Part shown: positions 1-6,836 of the stretch, piece after piece
Numbering within the stretch: position 1 is the stretch's first letter
Layout of the letters: each line of letters opens with the position of its first letter
Source: Clostridiales bacterium
Lineage (GTDB): Bacteria; Bacillota; Clostridia; Lachnospirales; Lachnospiraceae
Direction of reading: 5' to 3'
DNA: 9,762 bases
Assembly (NCBI GenBank): GCA_021204765.1
Contig: JAJPYU010000127.1
Span: forward strand, 8,851 to 18,612
Position numbers and translations under genes: made by a program
Notes under the pieces: model-generated
The model's database searches: none
Told to the model about the DNA's origin: nothing
What the model saw: only the letters and a program-made list of their open reading frames with translations

Positions 1-1752
1 CCTGTCCTCGATGTGGTATTTCCCGGCCATGACATAAGCCGTAGTGTTCGTCCCGATGGCGAACTCTCCCATGGGAAGGGTCTCGTGATGCATCAGGACA
101 TTATCCCGGATATATTTGAGATTATCCTCCTCATTTTCGAAGTTCGTGCAGGTATAGCTCTCTATCATCCCATTAATGAACTTAAGCTCCAGGTTCTTAA
201 AGCAGAGCCCGTTAAGGAAGACCTCAGACACATGCAGTGTCCCATTGGTTCCGGCCAAAACAGGCGAGGTGAATACCTCTCCCACCGGGATATTCACATC
301 AGCCACGCAGTTCTCGAAAGCGCTCTCCGTGGCCGGGTCATCCAGATGCCTGATTGTCACATTCAGGTCAGTCCTATTCAGTCCCTTTCCCTGTATATGC
401 ACCCTCTCGGCCCGATCCAGCTCGTCTATAAGGCACTGCTGAATTTTCTGATATTTTTCATAGTCCAGCGTATTGATCTTCACAGTCTCGGCGAAGATCT
501 CCTCGAAGTCCTCCCCTATCTCCGGCATGGGCCAGGCTATGATGGTAAAGCTTCTCTCATCCCCGTGAATGTAGCTGTAGGTGATAAGCCCCGCCTCCGA
601 GGAATAGTAGACATTAAGCTTTTGCTGCTCCTCGTCATAGCGGATAGCAGCCTCCTTCACCTCCGGTGAAAATGACGACTCTCCGAAGACTTCCGTAACG
701 GCAGGCCCGGCGTACTCCCCCGCTGCCTCTTTATGCTGCTCGAAGACTGTCCGCATTACCTCCAGCCTCCGCTCCACAAAGGCCTTGTCGAAGTAAAATG
801 CCATATCTTCTCTGTGGTCGAAATCATACTGGCGGTTGATCGAGGTGGAGTACACACCCCGCTTCATTTTCCCTTTCCCCAGAAATGATGTGGAAGGCTC
901 CCTGGCAGCAGTGCACTTAAGCCCCATCCCGGCAAAATTCCCGACAGCAATCCGCATTATACGCTCAAATCCTACAGGGAAATCCACCTCAGCCACGCCC
1001 TTTTGGGAGAGATCTATCCCCGCCTGGACGAATCCCAGGCGATATCCCTCCGTGTAGGTGTCCGCCATAGCCTGTATTTCCTTCTCAGGCAGGCTGCCCA
1101 GAAATTCCGCCACCCTTATCTCATTTTCTCCAATCGGAAGTCCGTAATTGTAGAGATAGCGCAGATCGTCCAGATCCGCATTCATCACGATGTCTATAAA
1201 GAAATTGTCATCGGGGCATATCATATCATGGATCTGATCCTCCCCGAAGATCTCGCTGTAATCGTGGAAGAACCAGTAGATAGTCTCCCTTGCTTCCTTT
1301 AAATCTTCCTCCTCGAAGCAATTGTAGACCTGCACGAAAAGCTCCATGAAAAGTGTCAGCTCCTCCTGCTGCCCACGGAAAGCATATGAGGCGCAGCCCT
1401 CCACCTCGGATGCCAGGAAAGTCAGCATATGTCCGGCCTCCCCGCCGAAGCAGCCCACCGCATAGTCCGGATTGGCATAGCTGCTCTCATATCTCCCCGC
1501 TGCCAGGTGTCCCCAGATGGCCTCCTGATCAGCCCTGCATTCCTCCAGGCTCCTGCCATCAAGAGCTCCGGCAGCTTTCTTTTCATATATCTCAGCCGCT
1601 TTCAATAATATAGCGGCTCCTTTCTCAAAGTAATCCTGGAATTTCACGGGCACCAGCTGTTCGTCCGCAATTCGTCCCAGCCTGTAAGTCATAAGATTGT
1701 ACCGTTCAGCGGTAAACTCCGCATCCATAACTCTCCATGCTTTATCGCCCAT
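1..1752 (-). CDS. M29-type metallo-aminopeptidase, long-N-terminus form (3' end off window)
   Basis: Translating 1752 down to 1 gives 584 uninterrupted codons that continue past the left edge. The start ATG (1752-1750) has GGAGG about 9 bases upstream. The in-window C-terminal part matches the M29 (AmpS/AmpT/PepS) thermophilic-type aminopeptidase fold: GEVFTSP carries the first metal-ligand glutamate (E492), and MGEFAIG about 70 residues later carries the second (E563). That spacing is close to the E250/E316 pair of Thermus AmpT. The remaining Glu/His/Asp ligands should lie just beyond the window. About 490 residues precede the first ligand, against about 250 in classical members, so the protein has a large extra N-terminal region rich in acidic and aromatic residues that I do not recognise. 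There is no signal peptide, so it probably trims peptides in the cytoplasm with two divalent metals. It follows a small membrane-protein gene on the same strand after a 180-base gap. Confidence 0.82.
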   Translation of the reverse strand, partial: MGDKAWRVMDAEFTAERYNLMTYRLGRIADEQLVPVKFQDYFEKGAAILLKAAEIYEKKAAGALDGRSLEECRADQEAIWGHLAAGRYESSYANPDYAVGCFGGEAGHMLTFLASEVEGCASYAFRGQQEELTLFMELFVQVYNCFEEEDLKEARETIYWFFHDYSEIFGEDQIHDMICPDDNFFIDIVMNADLDDLRYLYNYGLPIGENEIRVAEFLGSLPEKEIQAMADTYTEGYRLGFVQAGIDLSQKGVAEVDFPVGFERIMRIAVGNFAGMGLKCTAAREPSTSFLGKGKMKRGVYSTSINRQYDFDHREDMAFYFDKAFVERRLEVMRTVFEQHKEAAGEYAGPAVTEVFGESSFSPEVKEAAIRYDEEQQKLNVYYSSEAGLITYSYIHGDERSFTIIAWPMPEIGEDFEEIFAETVKINTLDYEKYQKIQQCLIDELDRAERVHIQGKGLNRTDLNVTIRHLDDPATESAFENCVADVNIPVGEVFTSPVLAGTNGTLHVSEVFLNGLCFKNLELKFINGMIESYTCTNFENEEDNLKYIRDNVLMHHETLPMGEFAIGTNTTAYVMAGKYHIEDR

Positions 1753-1932
1753 TTATTATCCTCCAAAAATTTGTATGCTCGCCTCGTGAGCGTCACCATT
1801 TATAAAAGTCGATTGCTCTGCGTTTCACGCTCCCGCAATAGCCGCCCGCATTCGCGATCCGGGCTAATTGCTCTGCCTGCTCATTTGCCGCCGGGAGAAT
1901 CCGACCTGCAGGGTCCGGCTAAAATTAAAAAC
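1753..1932 (-). other. Repeat-rich intergenic leader upstream of the aminopeptidase
   Basis: This 180-base gap separates the small membrane-protein gene from the aminopeptidase. Its middle is GC-rich and full of short repeats: the 10-mer attgctctgc occurs at 1812-1821 and again at 1867-1876, and cccgca occurs twice between 1831 and 1850. Small hairpins sit at 1820-1830 (gcgt/acgc arms around a 3-base loop) and 1777-1791 (gctc/gagc arms). I see no convincing promoter; TATAAA on the minus strand near 1800 has no good -35. It could be a dispersed intergenic repeat, a structured leader, or the remnant of a lost gene. Codons in all frames look unlike the neighbouring genes. Confidence 0.4.
1812..1876. 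repeat. Direct repeat pair, 10 bp (attgctctgc)
   Basis: Two exact copies of attgctctgc at 1812-1821 and 1867-1876, 55 bases apart start to start, flank a segment containing a small hairpin and a doubled cccgca. No inverted terminal repeats or transposase remnant is visible, so an insertion sequence is not supported. Confidence 0.45.
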
Positions 1933-2271
1933 TTACAGCCCGTAAATATACAGCCCCACCAGCAGCACCGTCATGATCACTCCCAGGGCTATGCTGACCC
2001 GGGGCGCTGCCGGCCTGGAGCCCTCCTCCCTGGTGCCCATAAATCCCATGACTATGGCACCCACCGAGAGCACTATGCCGATGAGTCCGATACCGCCCAC
2101 ATACACCTGGGCATCGCCTGCATCCAAAAATGAAAATATCACCGATATCCAGAATAAAAGCACAGACGCCAGCCCGCAGATAAGGCCCGTCCATCCGGAT
2201 TTGGAAGGAGACAGATCCCTCATCCTCACCTTTCTGGTCCTGCGAAAATAATCTCTCCTGCTCTTAGACAT
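1933..2271 (-). CDS. Small three-helix membrane protein (DUF6142-like)
   Basis: The protein is 112 residues. The start at 2271 is chosen because GGAGG lies 7 bases upstream of this ATG. The longer in-frame start at 2337 has no ribosome binding site and would add 22 residues of unlikely composition. The N-terminus is strongly basic (MSKSRRDYFRRTRKVR), then come three hydrophobic segments at about residues 26-46, 55-75 and 92-111, with a charged loop (TREEGSRPAAPR) between the last two. The layout suggests an inner-membrane protein with a cytoplasmic basic tail. From memory it resembles the uncharacterised Lachnospiraceae family DUF6142, which I could not verify. It lies 118 bases downstream of pyrE on the same strand, so co-transcription is possible. 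No catalytic motif is visible and I assign no function. Confidence 0.75.
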   Translation of the reverse strand: MSKSRRDYFRRTRKVRMRDLSPSKSGWTGLICGLASVLLFWISVIFSFLDAGDAQVYVGGIGLIGIVLSVGAIVMGFMGTREEGSRPAAPRVSIALGVIMTVLLVGLYIYGL

Positions 2272-2389
2272 CCATGCCCCTCCTGCCAGTACATCATCAA
2301 CCCCGGCGTTCTCTCCTGCAAAATCCTGCTGTACCATCAGAAAATAAAAGTTTATATCTCATCCGGCTCACACAAAAATCCTGTCACTC

Positions 2390-3067
2390 TTATTTTACAC
2401 CGTACTGCTCATAATAGGCATCTATGGCCGCCTTTATCTCATCGTCAATGACGACTCTCCCGGACACTTCCTTATTGTACAGACACCGGACCACCTCCGC
2501 CATGGAGACTATGGCAGCCGTGGGGAAGCCGTAGAGCCCGCTGATCTCGTCTAAGGCACACTTCTCGCCGCCCTTTCCCACCTCCATGCGGTTTAAGGAA
2601 ACCATCAGTCCCACGATAGTCACATCCGCCTGAGCCATGATGATAGGAAATGTCTCCTCGATCGACTTCCCGGAGGTAGTCACGTCCTCTATGATCACCA
2701 CGCGGTCACCGTCTTTTAGCTTACTTCCCAGCAATATCCCGGTGTCGCCGTGATCCTTTACCTCTTTCCTGTTGGAGCAATAGCGAATCTCTTTCCCATA
2801 AAGTCTGTAAAATGCCTCCGCAGCCACCACCGCCAGGGGAATACCCTTATATGCCGGCCCGAAGAAGACGTCGAAATCCTCTCCGTAGGCGGCATGTATA
2901 GCCTTTGCGTAAAACTCACCCAGCCTCATCAGCTGGCCGCCTGTCACATAAGCTCCCGCATTCATGAAAAAAGGGGATTTCCTCCCGCTCTTTAAGGTAA
3001 ACTCACCGAACTTCAGGACGTCCGACTCCACCATGAACTCTATAAATTCCTGCTTGTACTGCTCCAT
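2390..3067 (-). CDS. pyrE: Orotate phosphoribosyltransferase
   Basis: PyrE converts orotate and PRPP to orotidine 5'-monophosphate and pyrophosphate, the fifth step of de novo UMP synthesis, in the cytoplasm. The 225-residue product has the family landmarks in order: LKSGRKSPFF (about 25-34), FGPAYKGIPLA (69-79), the flexible-loop segment NRKEVKDHGDTG (99-110) and the PRPP-binding signature VVIIEDVTTSGKS (123-135). Length is normal for the family. The start at 3067 is preferred over an in-frame ATG 21 bases upstream because AAGGAGG lies about 9 bases before it. No other pyrimidine genes are adjacent; upstream on the same strand, 47 bases away, are three AT-rich small genes with no obvious link to nucleotide synthesis. 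No attenuator or PyrR-type leader hairpin is apparent in the short gap, so expression may depend on read-through or on a weak local promoter. Confidence 0.95.
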   Translation of the reverse strand: MEQYKQEFIEFMVESDVLKFGEFTLKSGRKSPFFMNAGAYVTGGQLMRLGEFYAKAIHAAYGEDFDVFFGPAYKGIPLAVVAAEAFYRLYGKEIRYCSNRKEVKDHGDTGILLGSKLKDGDRVVIIEDVTTSGKSIEETFPIIMAQADVTIVGLMVSLNRMEVGKGGEKCALDEISGLYGFPTAAIVSMAEVVRCLYNKEVSGRVVIDDEIKAAIDAYYEQYGVK

Positions 3068-3114
3068 ATGGGAAATCCTCCTTATCACCGCATAATTACA
3101 AAAAATTATTCACC

Positions 3115-3384
3115 TTAAAAACCCTCATCACTAAGATCTTTCCATTTAAGATACATTTCCTGATAGTGTTTTTTTATAAATTTTCTGATCTGATTAATTT
3201 CATGATCATTCAAGGTTCCTTTTTTCTCTACTGAAGTATCACCATTAGATTTTACAAAAAACTTAGCTGAAGTTTCCCTGGTCAACTTTTTGTCACTGGC
3301 ATGGGCATGCATAGCCTCCACGATACAGGCTGCAGTGAAATAAAGATAATATCCGCAAACCTTATAATCATAATACTTCGGCAT
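3115..3384 (-). CDS. DUF4160-family small protein
   Basis: The protein is 89 residues. The order of motifs fits DUF4160: GYYLYF near residue 11, a histidine-containing segment EAMHAHASDKK (23-33), AKFFVK (40-45), then a charged C-terminal helix pair with NDHEINQIRKFIKKHYQEM and KWKDL. DUF4160 proteins are often found paired with DUF2442 proteins and have been proposed as toxin-antitoxin-like modules, but their activity is not established. GGAGG lies 6 bases before the ATG. The start overlaps the end of the preceding gene by 17 bases, so translation is probably coupled. The gene is clearly more AT-rich than the flanking pyrE and MFS genes. It is the last gene of the trio and ends 47 bases before pyrE. 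Confidence 0.72.
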   Translation of the reverse strand: MPKYYDYKVCGYYLYFTAACIVEAMHAHASDKKLTRETSAKFFVKSNGDTSVEKKGTLNDHEINQIRKFIKKHYQEMYLKWKDLSDEGF

Positions 3385-3607
3385 ATGCGTCCTCCATGAA
3401 TTCCCTGTTTTGTGTATAATATTTCACTGCAATTGCCGCCTCTATATCCGGCATATTTGTCTCCAATATCTCACCCTCAGAAGAAAGAACAGCGGCACTT
3501 AACACATTGTTCAGATTCAATACCCGAATCTTCTCATTTTCCTTTGTGTATGCATACCCATTGATTATCATGTCTGCATTGTCAGCAACATTTTTAATAT
3601 CAATCAT
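3368..3607 (-). CDS. Small hypothetical protein, middle gene of DUF4160 trio
   Basis: The protein is 79 residues, acidic, with no membrane segment. Visible features are a strand-rich N-terminal half (MIINGYAYTKENEKIRVLNL, 13-32) and a helix-forming C-terminus (DIEAAIAVKYYTQNREFMEDAY). I do not recognise a characterised family; it may belong to a recently numbered DUF of Lachnospiraceae. It overlaps the upstream gene by 8 bases and the downstream DUF4160 gene by 17 bases, so the three probably form one translationally coupled mRNA. AGGAT shortly before the ATG could serve as the ribosome binding site inside the upstream gene. AT-rich codon use matches its two partners and differs from the neighbours. 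No function is assigned. Confidence 0.68.
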   Translation of the reverse strand: MIDIKNVADNADMIINGYAYTKENEKIRVLNLNNVLSAAVLSSEGEILETNMPDIEAAIAVKYYTQNREFMEDAYAEVL

Positions 3608-3866
3608 ATTGTATCCTCACTTCCTGAATATTTCTTAAAAATGCGTTCTCATCCATATATAAATCCTTTAATACAGGGATCAGATCAATATATTCCTCTA
3701 CCTCCGGAATATTCTCATACTTCGCCATAACCACAATATACCCGGCATCCCACTCAATAAGCTTTGTGTAATGCTCAAGGCGGTACGATGTGCGAAAACG
3801 AAGCGTCAAACCATCGTAAGAAAATAATGTATATTGTTTCCTGCTGCTCAAAACTGCACATCCCAT
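3600..3866 (-). CDS. Small hypothetical protein, first gene of DUF4160 trio
   Basis: The protein is 88 residues and soluble. The body reads as beta-strands (YTLFSYDGLTLRFRTSYRLEH, starting at residue 12, then AGYIVVMAKY) followed by EEYIDLIPVLKDLYMDENAF (58-76). That last segment has the 'Asp-Leu-x-Pro-hydrophobic ... Phe' look of DUF2442-type partners of DUF4160. The resemblance is weak and is my inference; I recall a family numbered DUF7724 with similar sequence but cannot confirm it. GGAG lies about 6 bases before the ATG at 3866. An extended -10 promoter sits about 25 bases upstream, making this the likely first gene of the operon. Its 3' end overlaps the next gene by 8 bases. Confidence 0.7.
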   Translation of the reverse strand: MGCAVLSSRKQYTLFSYDGLTLRFRTSYRLEHYTKLIEWDAGYIVVMAKYENIPEVEEYIDLIPVLKDLYMDENAFLRNIQEVRIQYD

Positions 3867-3890
3867 ATTCCGCTCCTTTTATCCAAAGCA

Positions 3891-3899
3891 AGTATAACA
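3891..3899 (-). promoter_or_regulatory. Extended -10 promoter of the DUF4160 trio
   Basis: Read on the minus strand this is TGTTATACT, an extended -10 element (TG-n-TATACT). It is placed so that transcription would begin about 18-20 bases before the first ATG at 3866. No good -35 is seen at 17 bp spacing; TTGTTT lies about 20 bp upstream. The site is inferred from sequence pattern only. Confidence 0.5.
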
Positions 3900-3928
3900 C
3901 AGGTCACTTTTTTTATAAACAAAATTTT

Positions 3929-3943
3929 CATGAAATTCTATGT
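3929..3943. promoter_or_regulatory. Candidate operator, copy 1 (catgaaattctatgt)
   Basis: This AT-rich, imperfectly palindromic 15-mer matches 14 of 15 bases with the motif at 9210-9224 upstream of the beta-helix gene. It lies in the divergent region between the DUF4160 trio and the MFS transporter, 157 bases before the MFS start. I infer a binding site for the AraC-type protein encoded at 5510-6706. The position would equally allow control of the leftward trio. Low base complexity means a chance match is possible. Confidence 0.4.
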
Positions 3944-3967
3944 TTTAAAATTCGCAAAATTCTTCCA

Positions 3968-4010
3968 ACATATGGCAGAAAAACGTCTAACGCCTTCATA
4001 CCACATATGG
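3968..4010. repeat. Direct repeat acatatgg, two copies upstream of MFS gene
   Basis: The 8-mer acatatgg occurs at 3968-3975 and 4003-4010, 35 bases apart, both as near-palindromes with flanking C residues (CCaACATATGGC and CCACATATGG). Related ccatatgg overlaps the MFS start codon at 4097-4104. Spacing of about three to four helical turns would suit a dimeric regulator. The second copy abuts GATAAT (4011-4016), a possible -10 element for the MFS gene. Confidence 0.35.
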
Positions 4011-4029
4011 GATAATTTCTCTATACAAA

Positions 4030-4038
4030 TGTTATCAT
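4030..4038 (+). promoter_or_regulatory. Possible extended -10 for the MFS transporter gene
   Basis: TGTTATCAT resembles an extended -10 and would start transcription near 4045, leaving a leader of about 55 bases before the ATG at 4100. An alternative -10 is GATAAT at 4011-4016. Neither has a good -35, which would fit activator-dependent transcription by an AraC-type protein. Confidence 0.3.
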
Positions 4039-4099
4039 TCATGAGGCGGAAAATCGACCGTGAATGTTAACAAAAATTCACTAACGGGAGGTTATCCAT

Positions 4100-5425
4100 A
4101 TGGCACACAACAGAAAATTCCTTGGTAACGCGATCATTATCTGCGCCCTGGGCGTCATTTTGATGTTCCTGTATTCGGGACTGCAGAGTGATCAGATCAA
4201 CATCATCCAGGCCTTTATCACACCTGATAACGGCGGCTGGACCACCACAGCTACCCAGCTGCCCATGACGGTAGGTAACTTTGTATGCATTATACTTACC
4301 TTCGTCTACGGCACGCTGTTCATCAGGTTCGGCGTGAAAAAGCCTCTGATGGTCGTCATGGCCGTCACCGCAGTCGGCGTCATACTTATCGCCCTGGCCA
4401 ACGGCCTTGACTGCAACGGCGGCGCTGCTTCCGGCAACTACGCAATCTATTGCATAGGAATGTTCCTCGCACGTATCGGCTGCATGATCAACCAGATGGC
4501 CGGTTTCATGCTGGTAGCCAACTGGTTCATCCGCTTCCGTGGACAGGTCATGGGTATCGTCACCATCGGTTCACCCCTCTTCTCAGTCATCGGCACGTCA
4601 GTGATGACAAACTTCATCGCCAACCGTCTGGGTGGTGACTATCGTCCTTTCTATGTCGGCATCGCTATCCTGATCGTGGTCATCATCATCCTCATCGCTA
4701 TCCTGGTAAAGGATACGCCCGAGGCCGCAGGTCTGTATCCCGACGGAGCCGACCACGCACCTCTCTCCGAGCAGGAGGATGAAGTCAAACTGACAGTAGG
4801 CCAGGTATTAAAGATGAAGAAATCCTGGCAGCTCATCATTGCCTTCGGCGCATTCCAGTTCGTTATCGCAGCCTGTATGGGTTCCATGGCAGTCTACTAC
4901 ATGAGCCTGGGCGGCCTGGATGTCTGGCTGATGGCAACCAAATGGCTGGCCATGGGTGCTATCCTGGGCATCCCCATGTCCTACGTATTCGGTTTCCTGG
5001 ATGACAGGCTCGGCTCAGTCGTCGCCTCTGTGGTCCTGGGATGCTGTGAGCTGATCCCCGTGCTCTGCCTGATGCTGCAGCCCATGGGCGGCAGTGCTCC
5101 TCTGATGGTAGGCTGGGGCTTCGGCGTAGCCTGCATGACCGGCGGCGTGCCCACCCTTCATCCCTGCATCACATCATTTGCATTCGGACGTCGTGAGTAT
5201 CAGTCAGCCAACCGTATCATCATGGCTATCCAGCTGATCCCCTACTCTTTCGCGGCAATGATGATGATTACCCTGATCGGTATGGGCAAGGCCAATCTGG
5301 CATTCATCATACTGATCTGCATCATCGCAGCGGGTGTTATCTCCACGCTGACCATGCTGGGATTAAAGGATGCCAACGCTGCGGATCGTATGTACGGTAA
5401 CGATAAGAAAGCGAAAGCAGAGTAA
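4100..5425 (+). CDS. MFS transporter, oxalate/formate antiporter (OFA)-like family
   Basis: The protein has 441 residues with about 12 hydrophobic membrane segments, divided by a hydrophilic loop near 204-240. The OFA-type landmarks are NWFIRFRGQVMGIVTIGSPL (141-160) and DTPEAAGLYPDG (205-216). These place it with OxlT-like carriers, which exchange small carboxylates or related anions at the cytoplasmic membrane; the substrate here cannot be read from sequence. A polar linker NGLDCNGGAASGNY (101-114) lies between early helices, and a lysine-rich tail (KKAKAE) ends the protein. GGGAGG lies 8 bases before the ATG. The gene converges on the AraC-type gene and shares a hairpin terminator with it. 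The C-terminal 100 residues are about 80% identical by eye to a second transporter whose end lies at 9449-9762. Confidence 0.88.
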   Translation: MAHNRKFLGNAIIICALGVILMFLYSGLQSDQINIIQAFITPDNGGWTTTATQLPMTVGNFVCIILTFVYGTLFIRFGVKKPLMVVMAVTAVGVILIALANGLDCNGGAASGNYAIYCIGMFLARIGCMINQMAGFMLVANWFIRFRGQVMGIVTIGSPLFSVIGTSVMTNFIANRLGGDYRPFYVGIAILIVVIIILIAILVKDTPEAAGLYPDGADHAPLSEQEDEVKLTVGQVLKMKKSWQLIIAFGAFQFVIAACMGSMAVYYMSLGGLDVWLMATKWLAMGAILGIPMSYVFGFLDDRLGSVVASVVLGCCELIPVLCLMLQPMGGSAPLMVGWGFGVACMTGGVPTLHPCITSFAFGRREYQSANRIIMAIQLIPYSFAAMMMITLIGMGKANLAFIILICIIAAGVISTLTMLGLKDANAADRMYGNDKKAKAE

Positions 5426-5460
5426 TTACATTTTCTCCTATCCCAATAAATGCGGTATAA

Positions 5461-5498
5461 AAAGAAGGCCTGCAGGAACTTTCCTGCAGGTCTTCTTT
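5461..5498. terminator. Bidirectional hairpin terminator between MFS and AraC-type genes
   Basis: An 18-base arm (5461-5478) pairs with 5481-5498 through a single G-U wobble, around a nominal 2-base loop, with core ggcctgcaggaa. T-rich sequence borders it on both strands, so it can end the plus-strand MFS transcript 36 bases after its stop and the minus-strand AraC transcript 12 bases after its stop. Confidence 0.85.
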
Positions 5499-5509
5499 CC
5501 TATAAGACA

Positions 5510-6706
5510 TTATTTTAGCTTCTGCTTCTTCCTGAAATCCACAGGGCTCATGGAGAAAGTCTGCTTAAACGCATCCACGAAAGTCCTGGTATTGTTATAC
5601 CCCACCATCTCACTGATCTCATAAACCATCAGGTCAGTCTCCAGCAGCAGGTCCTGAGCTCTCTGCATCCGTATCTCGGTGAGGTAGGCCTTATAATTCT
5701 TCCCGGTCTCACGCTTGAACATATGGCTGAAATAGTTGGGGCTGACACAGGCTATCCCGGATAGCTGTTCTACGGAAAGATTGTCCATATAATTTTCCTC
5801 CATGTAAAGCTTCACCTTTTCCACCATGGACTTGCCTGAAGGTTTGTCAGTCTGGTATATCTGGGGCAGCAGATCAGAAAAATGCCTGCGGATAAGTGTC
5901 TTCAGATCTGCGAAAGTCATCTGGCTGAAAGCCTCTTCCTGCAGTTCATCCTGAGTCCTGAAAAAATCTCCGGTCAGCAAATGATAGCGGTAAAGCCTGG
6001 AAGTCAGGACTCCGCAGTAGTCCAGAGTCCGCATGACCACTGCCCTCCAGTTCCCATAGTGGATCTCTCCCAACAGATCCACTACAGCGATGATCCTTTC
6101 ATATACCAGCTTATCCTTTGCAAGTATGGCCCTGAAAGCATCCTCCACCAGATCATAATAAACATCCGGCGACACATTAAAATCCCTGTGAATATTCTGA
6201 AACTCTATGATCTGTCCGGGTTCAAAGAAATACAGCTCGAAGGCATACTGGGACGCCTGATAGGAAGTCTTCAGCTGACTTAAATCATCGGTGGGTATAC
6301 CCACTCCCAGGCAGAGAGGTATATCCTGATCTGTCTGCACTTTTTTAATGATCGGCTCCAGAAAATATGCCGTAAAATCTTCCAAATGCTCTTCAGGAAA
6401 CACTCCCATAAGACGTATGTAATCCATATCATGATAAACAGGAAATCCAATTCCCTTCTCATGAAAAAGCGACCTTATCTCCTCCTGGACGGCAGTGCAT
6501 ACCTGACTGTACGCCCAGTAGGTGGCCCAACGGTTCTCATCTGTCTGATCCGCCCTTATCCCTATAAAAAGTGCGGTGAAAAACACTCCCTCTGTCTCAA
6601 TTTCCTCCGTCTTTAACATACGAAGAAAATCCTCGTTCTGATAACGGGGACCTATACCGGTATTGCGCAGGGGATTGCTGATTTCCGAACTGATCATTTT
6701 TCTCAT
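5510..6706 (-). CDS. AraC-family transcriptional regulator (YesN-like, no receiver domain)
   Basis: The protein has 398 residues. The C-terminal 106 (293-398) form a typical AraC DNA-binding domain: the first helix-turn-helix is LSVEQLSGIACVSPNYFSHMFKRETG (about 310-335, a continuous motif split here as LSVEQLSGIACVS then PNYFSHMFKRETG), the second is VYEISEMVGYNNTRTFVDAF, closed by the family signature FSMSPVDFRK. The N-terminal region has no cupin barrel and no receiver aspartate. Instead LGVGIPTDDLSQLKTSYQAS followed by a hydrophobic helix ending in YFFEPGQII resembles the degenerate GGDEF-like (CdaR/YesN) domain. It is a cytoplasmic one-component sensor of unknown ligand. AAAGG lies 9 bases before the ATG at 6706. 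The gene sits between the beta-helix gene and the MFS gene, so it probably controls both. No promoter of its own is obvious; read-through past the 6731-6762 hairpin may express it. Confidence 0.85.
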   Translation of the reverse strand: MRKMISSEISNPLRNTGIGPRYQNEDFLRMLKTEEIETEGVFFTALFIGIRADQTDENRWATYWAYSQVCTAVQEEIRSLFHEKGIGFPVYHDMDYIRLMGVFPEEHLEDFTAYFLEPIIKKVQTDQDIPLCLGVGIPTDDLSQLKTSYQASQYAFELYFFEPGQIIEFQNIHRDFNVSPDVYYDLVEDAFRAILAKDKLVYERIIAVVDLLGEIHYGNWRAVVMRTLDYCGVLTSRLYRYHLLTGDFFRTQDELQEEAFSQMTFADLKTLIRRHFSDLLPQIYQTDKPSGKSMVEKVKLYMEENYMDNLSVEQLSGIACVSPNYFSHMFKRETGKNYKAYLTEIRMQRAQDLLLETDLMVYEISEMVGYNNTRTFVDAFKQTFSMSPVDFRKKQKLK

Positions 6707-6730
6707 AAATAATTACCTTTAAAAATAATT

Positions 6731-6762
6731 TACCCGGCCGGGGAAAGGAGCCCGGCCGGGTA
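6731..6762 (-). terminator. Strong terminator of the beta-helix gene
   Basis: A perfect 12-base GC-rich inverted repeat (tacccggccggg at 6731-6742, its complement at 6751-6762) encloses an 8-base loop. On the minus strand it is followed by AATTATTTTT, a run of T's, so it is a Rho-independent terminator about 75 bases past the beta-helix stop codon. It lies 25 bases before the AraC-type start codon, so it would also set how much read-through reaches the regulator. Confidence 0.88.
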
Positions 6763-6836
6763 TCTACACTCATCCCGGGATAGTTCTCAGGAGAGAGGGG
6801 AACATGTTCAGTACCATGCCTCCGTTAACTGTAATA

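Noticed and set aside
13..669. 218-codon open frame on the plus strand
   Set aside because: It lies opposite the aminopeptidase gene, whose minus-strand frame is open for the full 584 codons with family motifs and a good ribosome binding site. The plus-strand product shows no recognisable domain.
1753..1932. CRISPR array or insertion-sequence end in the repeat-rich leader
   Set aside because: Only two copies of a 10-mer with no regular spacer pattern, no terminal inverted repeats and no transposase fragment.
2272..2337. Upstream in-frame start for the small membrane protein
   Set aside because: No ribosome binding site precedes 2337, while GGAGG sits at the right distance before the ATG at 2271 and the extra 22 residues look non-coding.
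3764..4070. Overlapping plus-strand open frames in the divergent intergenic region
   Set aside because: They overlap the trio's first gene and its promoter, lack ribosome binding sites, and fall in AT-rich DNA that looks regulatory.
6776..6823. 15-codon open frame after the beta-helix stop (MVLNMFPSLLRTIPG), preceded by GGAGG
   Set aside because: The GGAGG is only about one base from the first ATG and too far from the second, and the peptide lies in the 3' untranslated region before the terminator.
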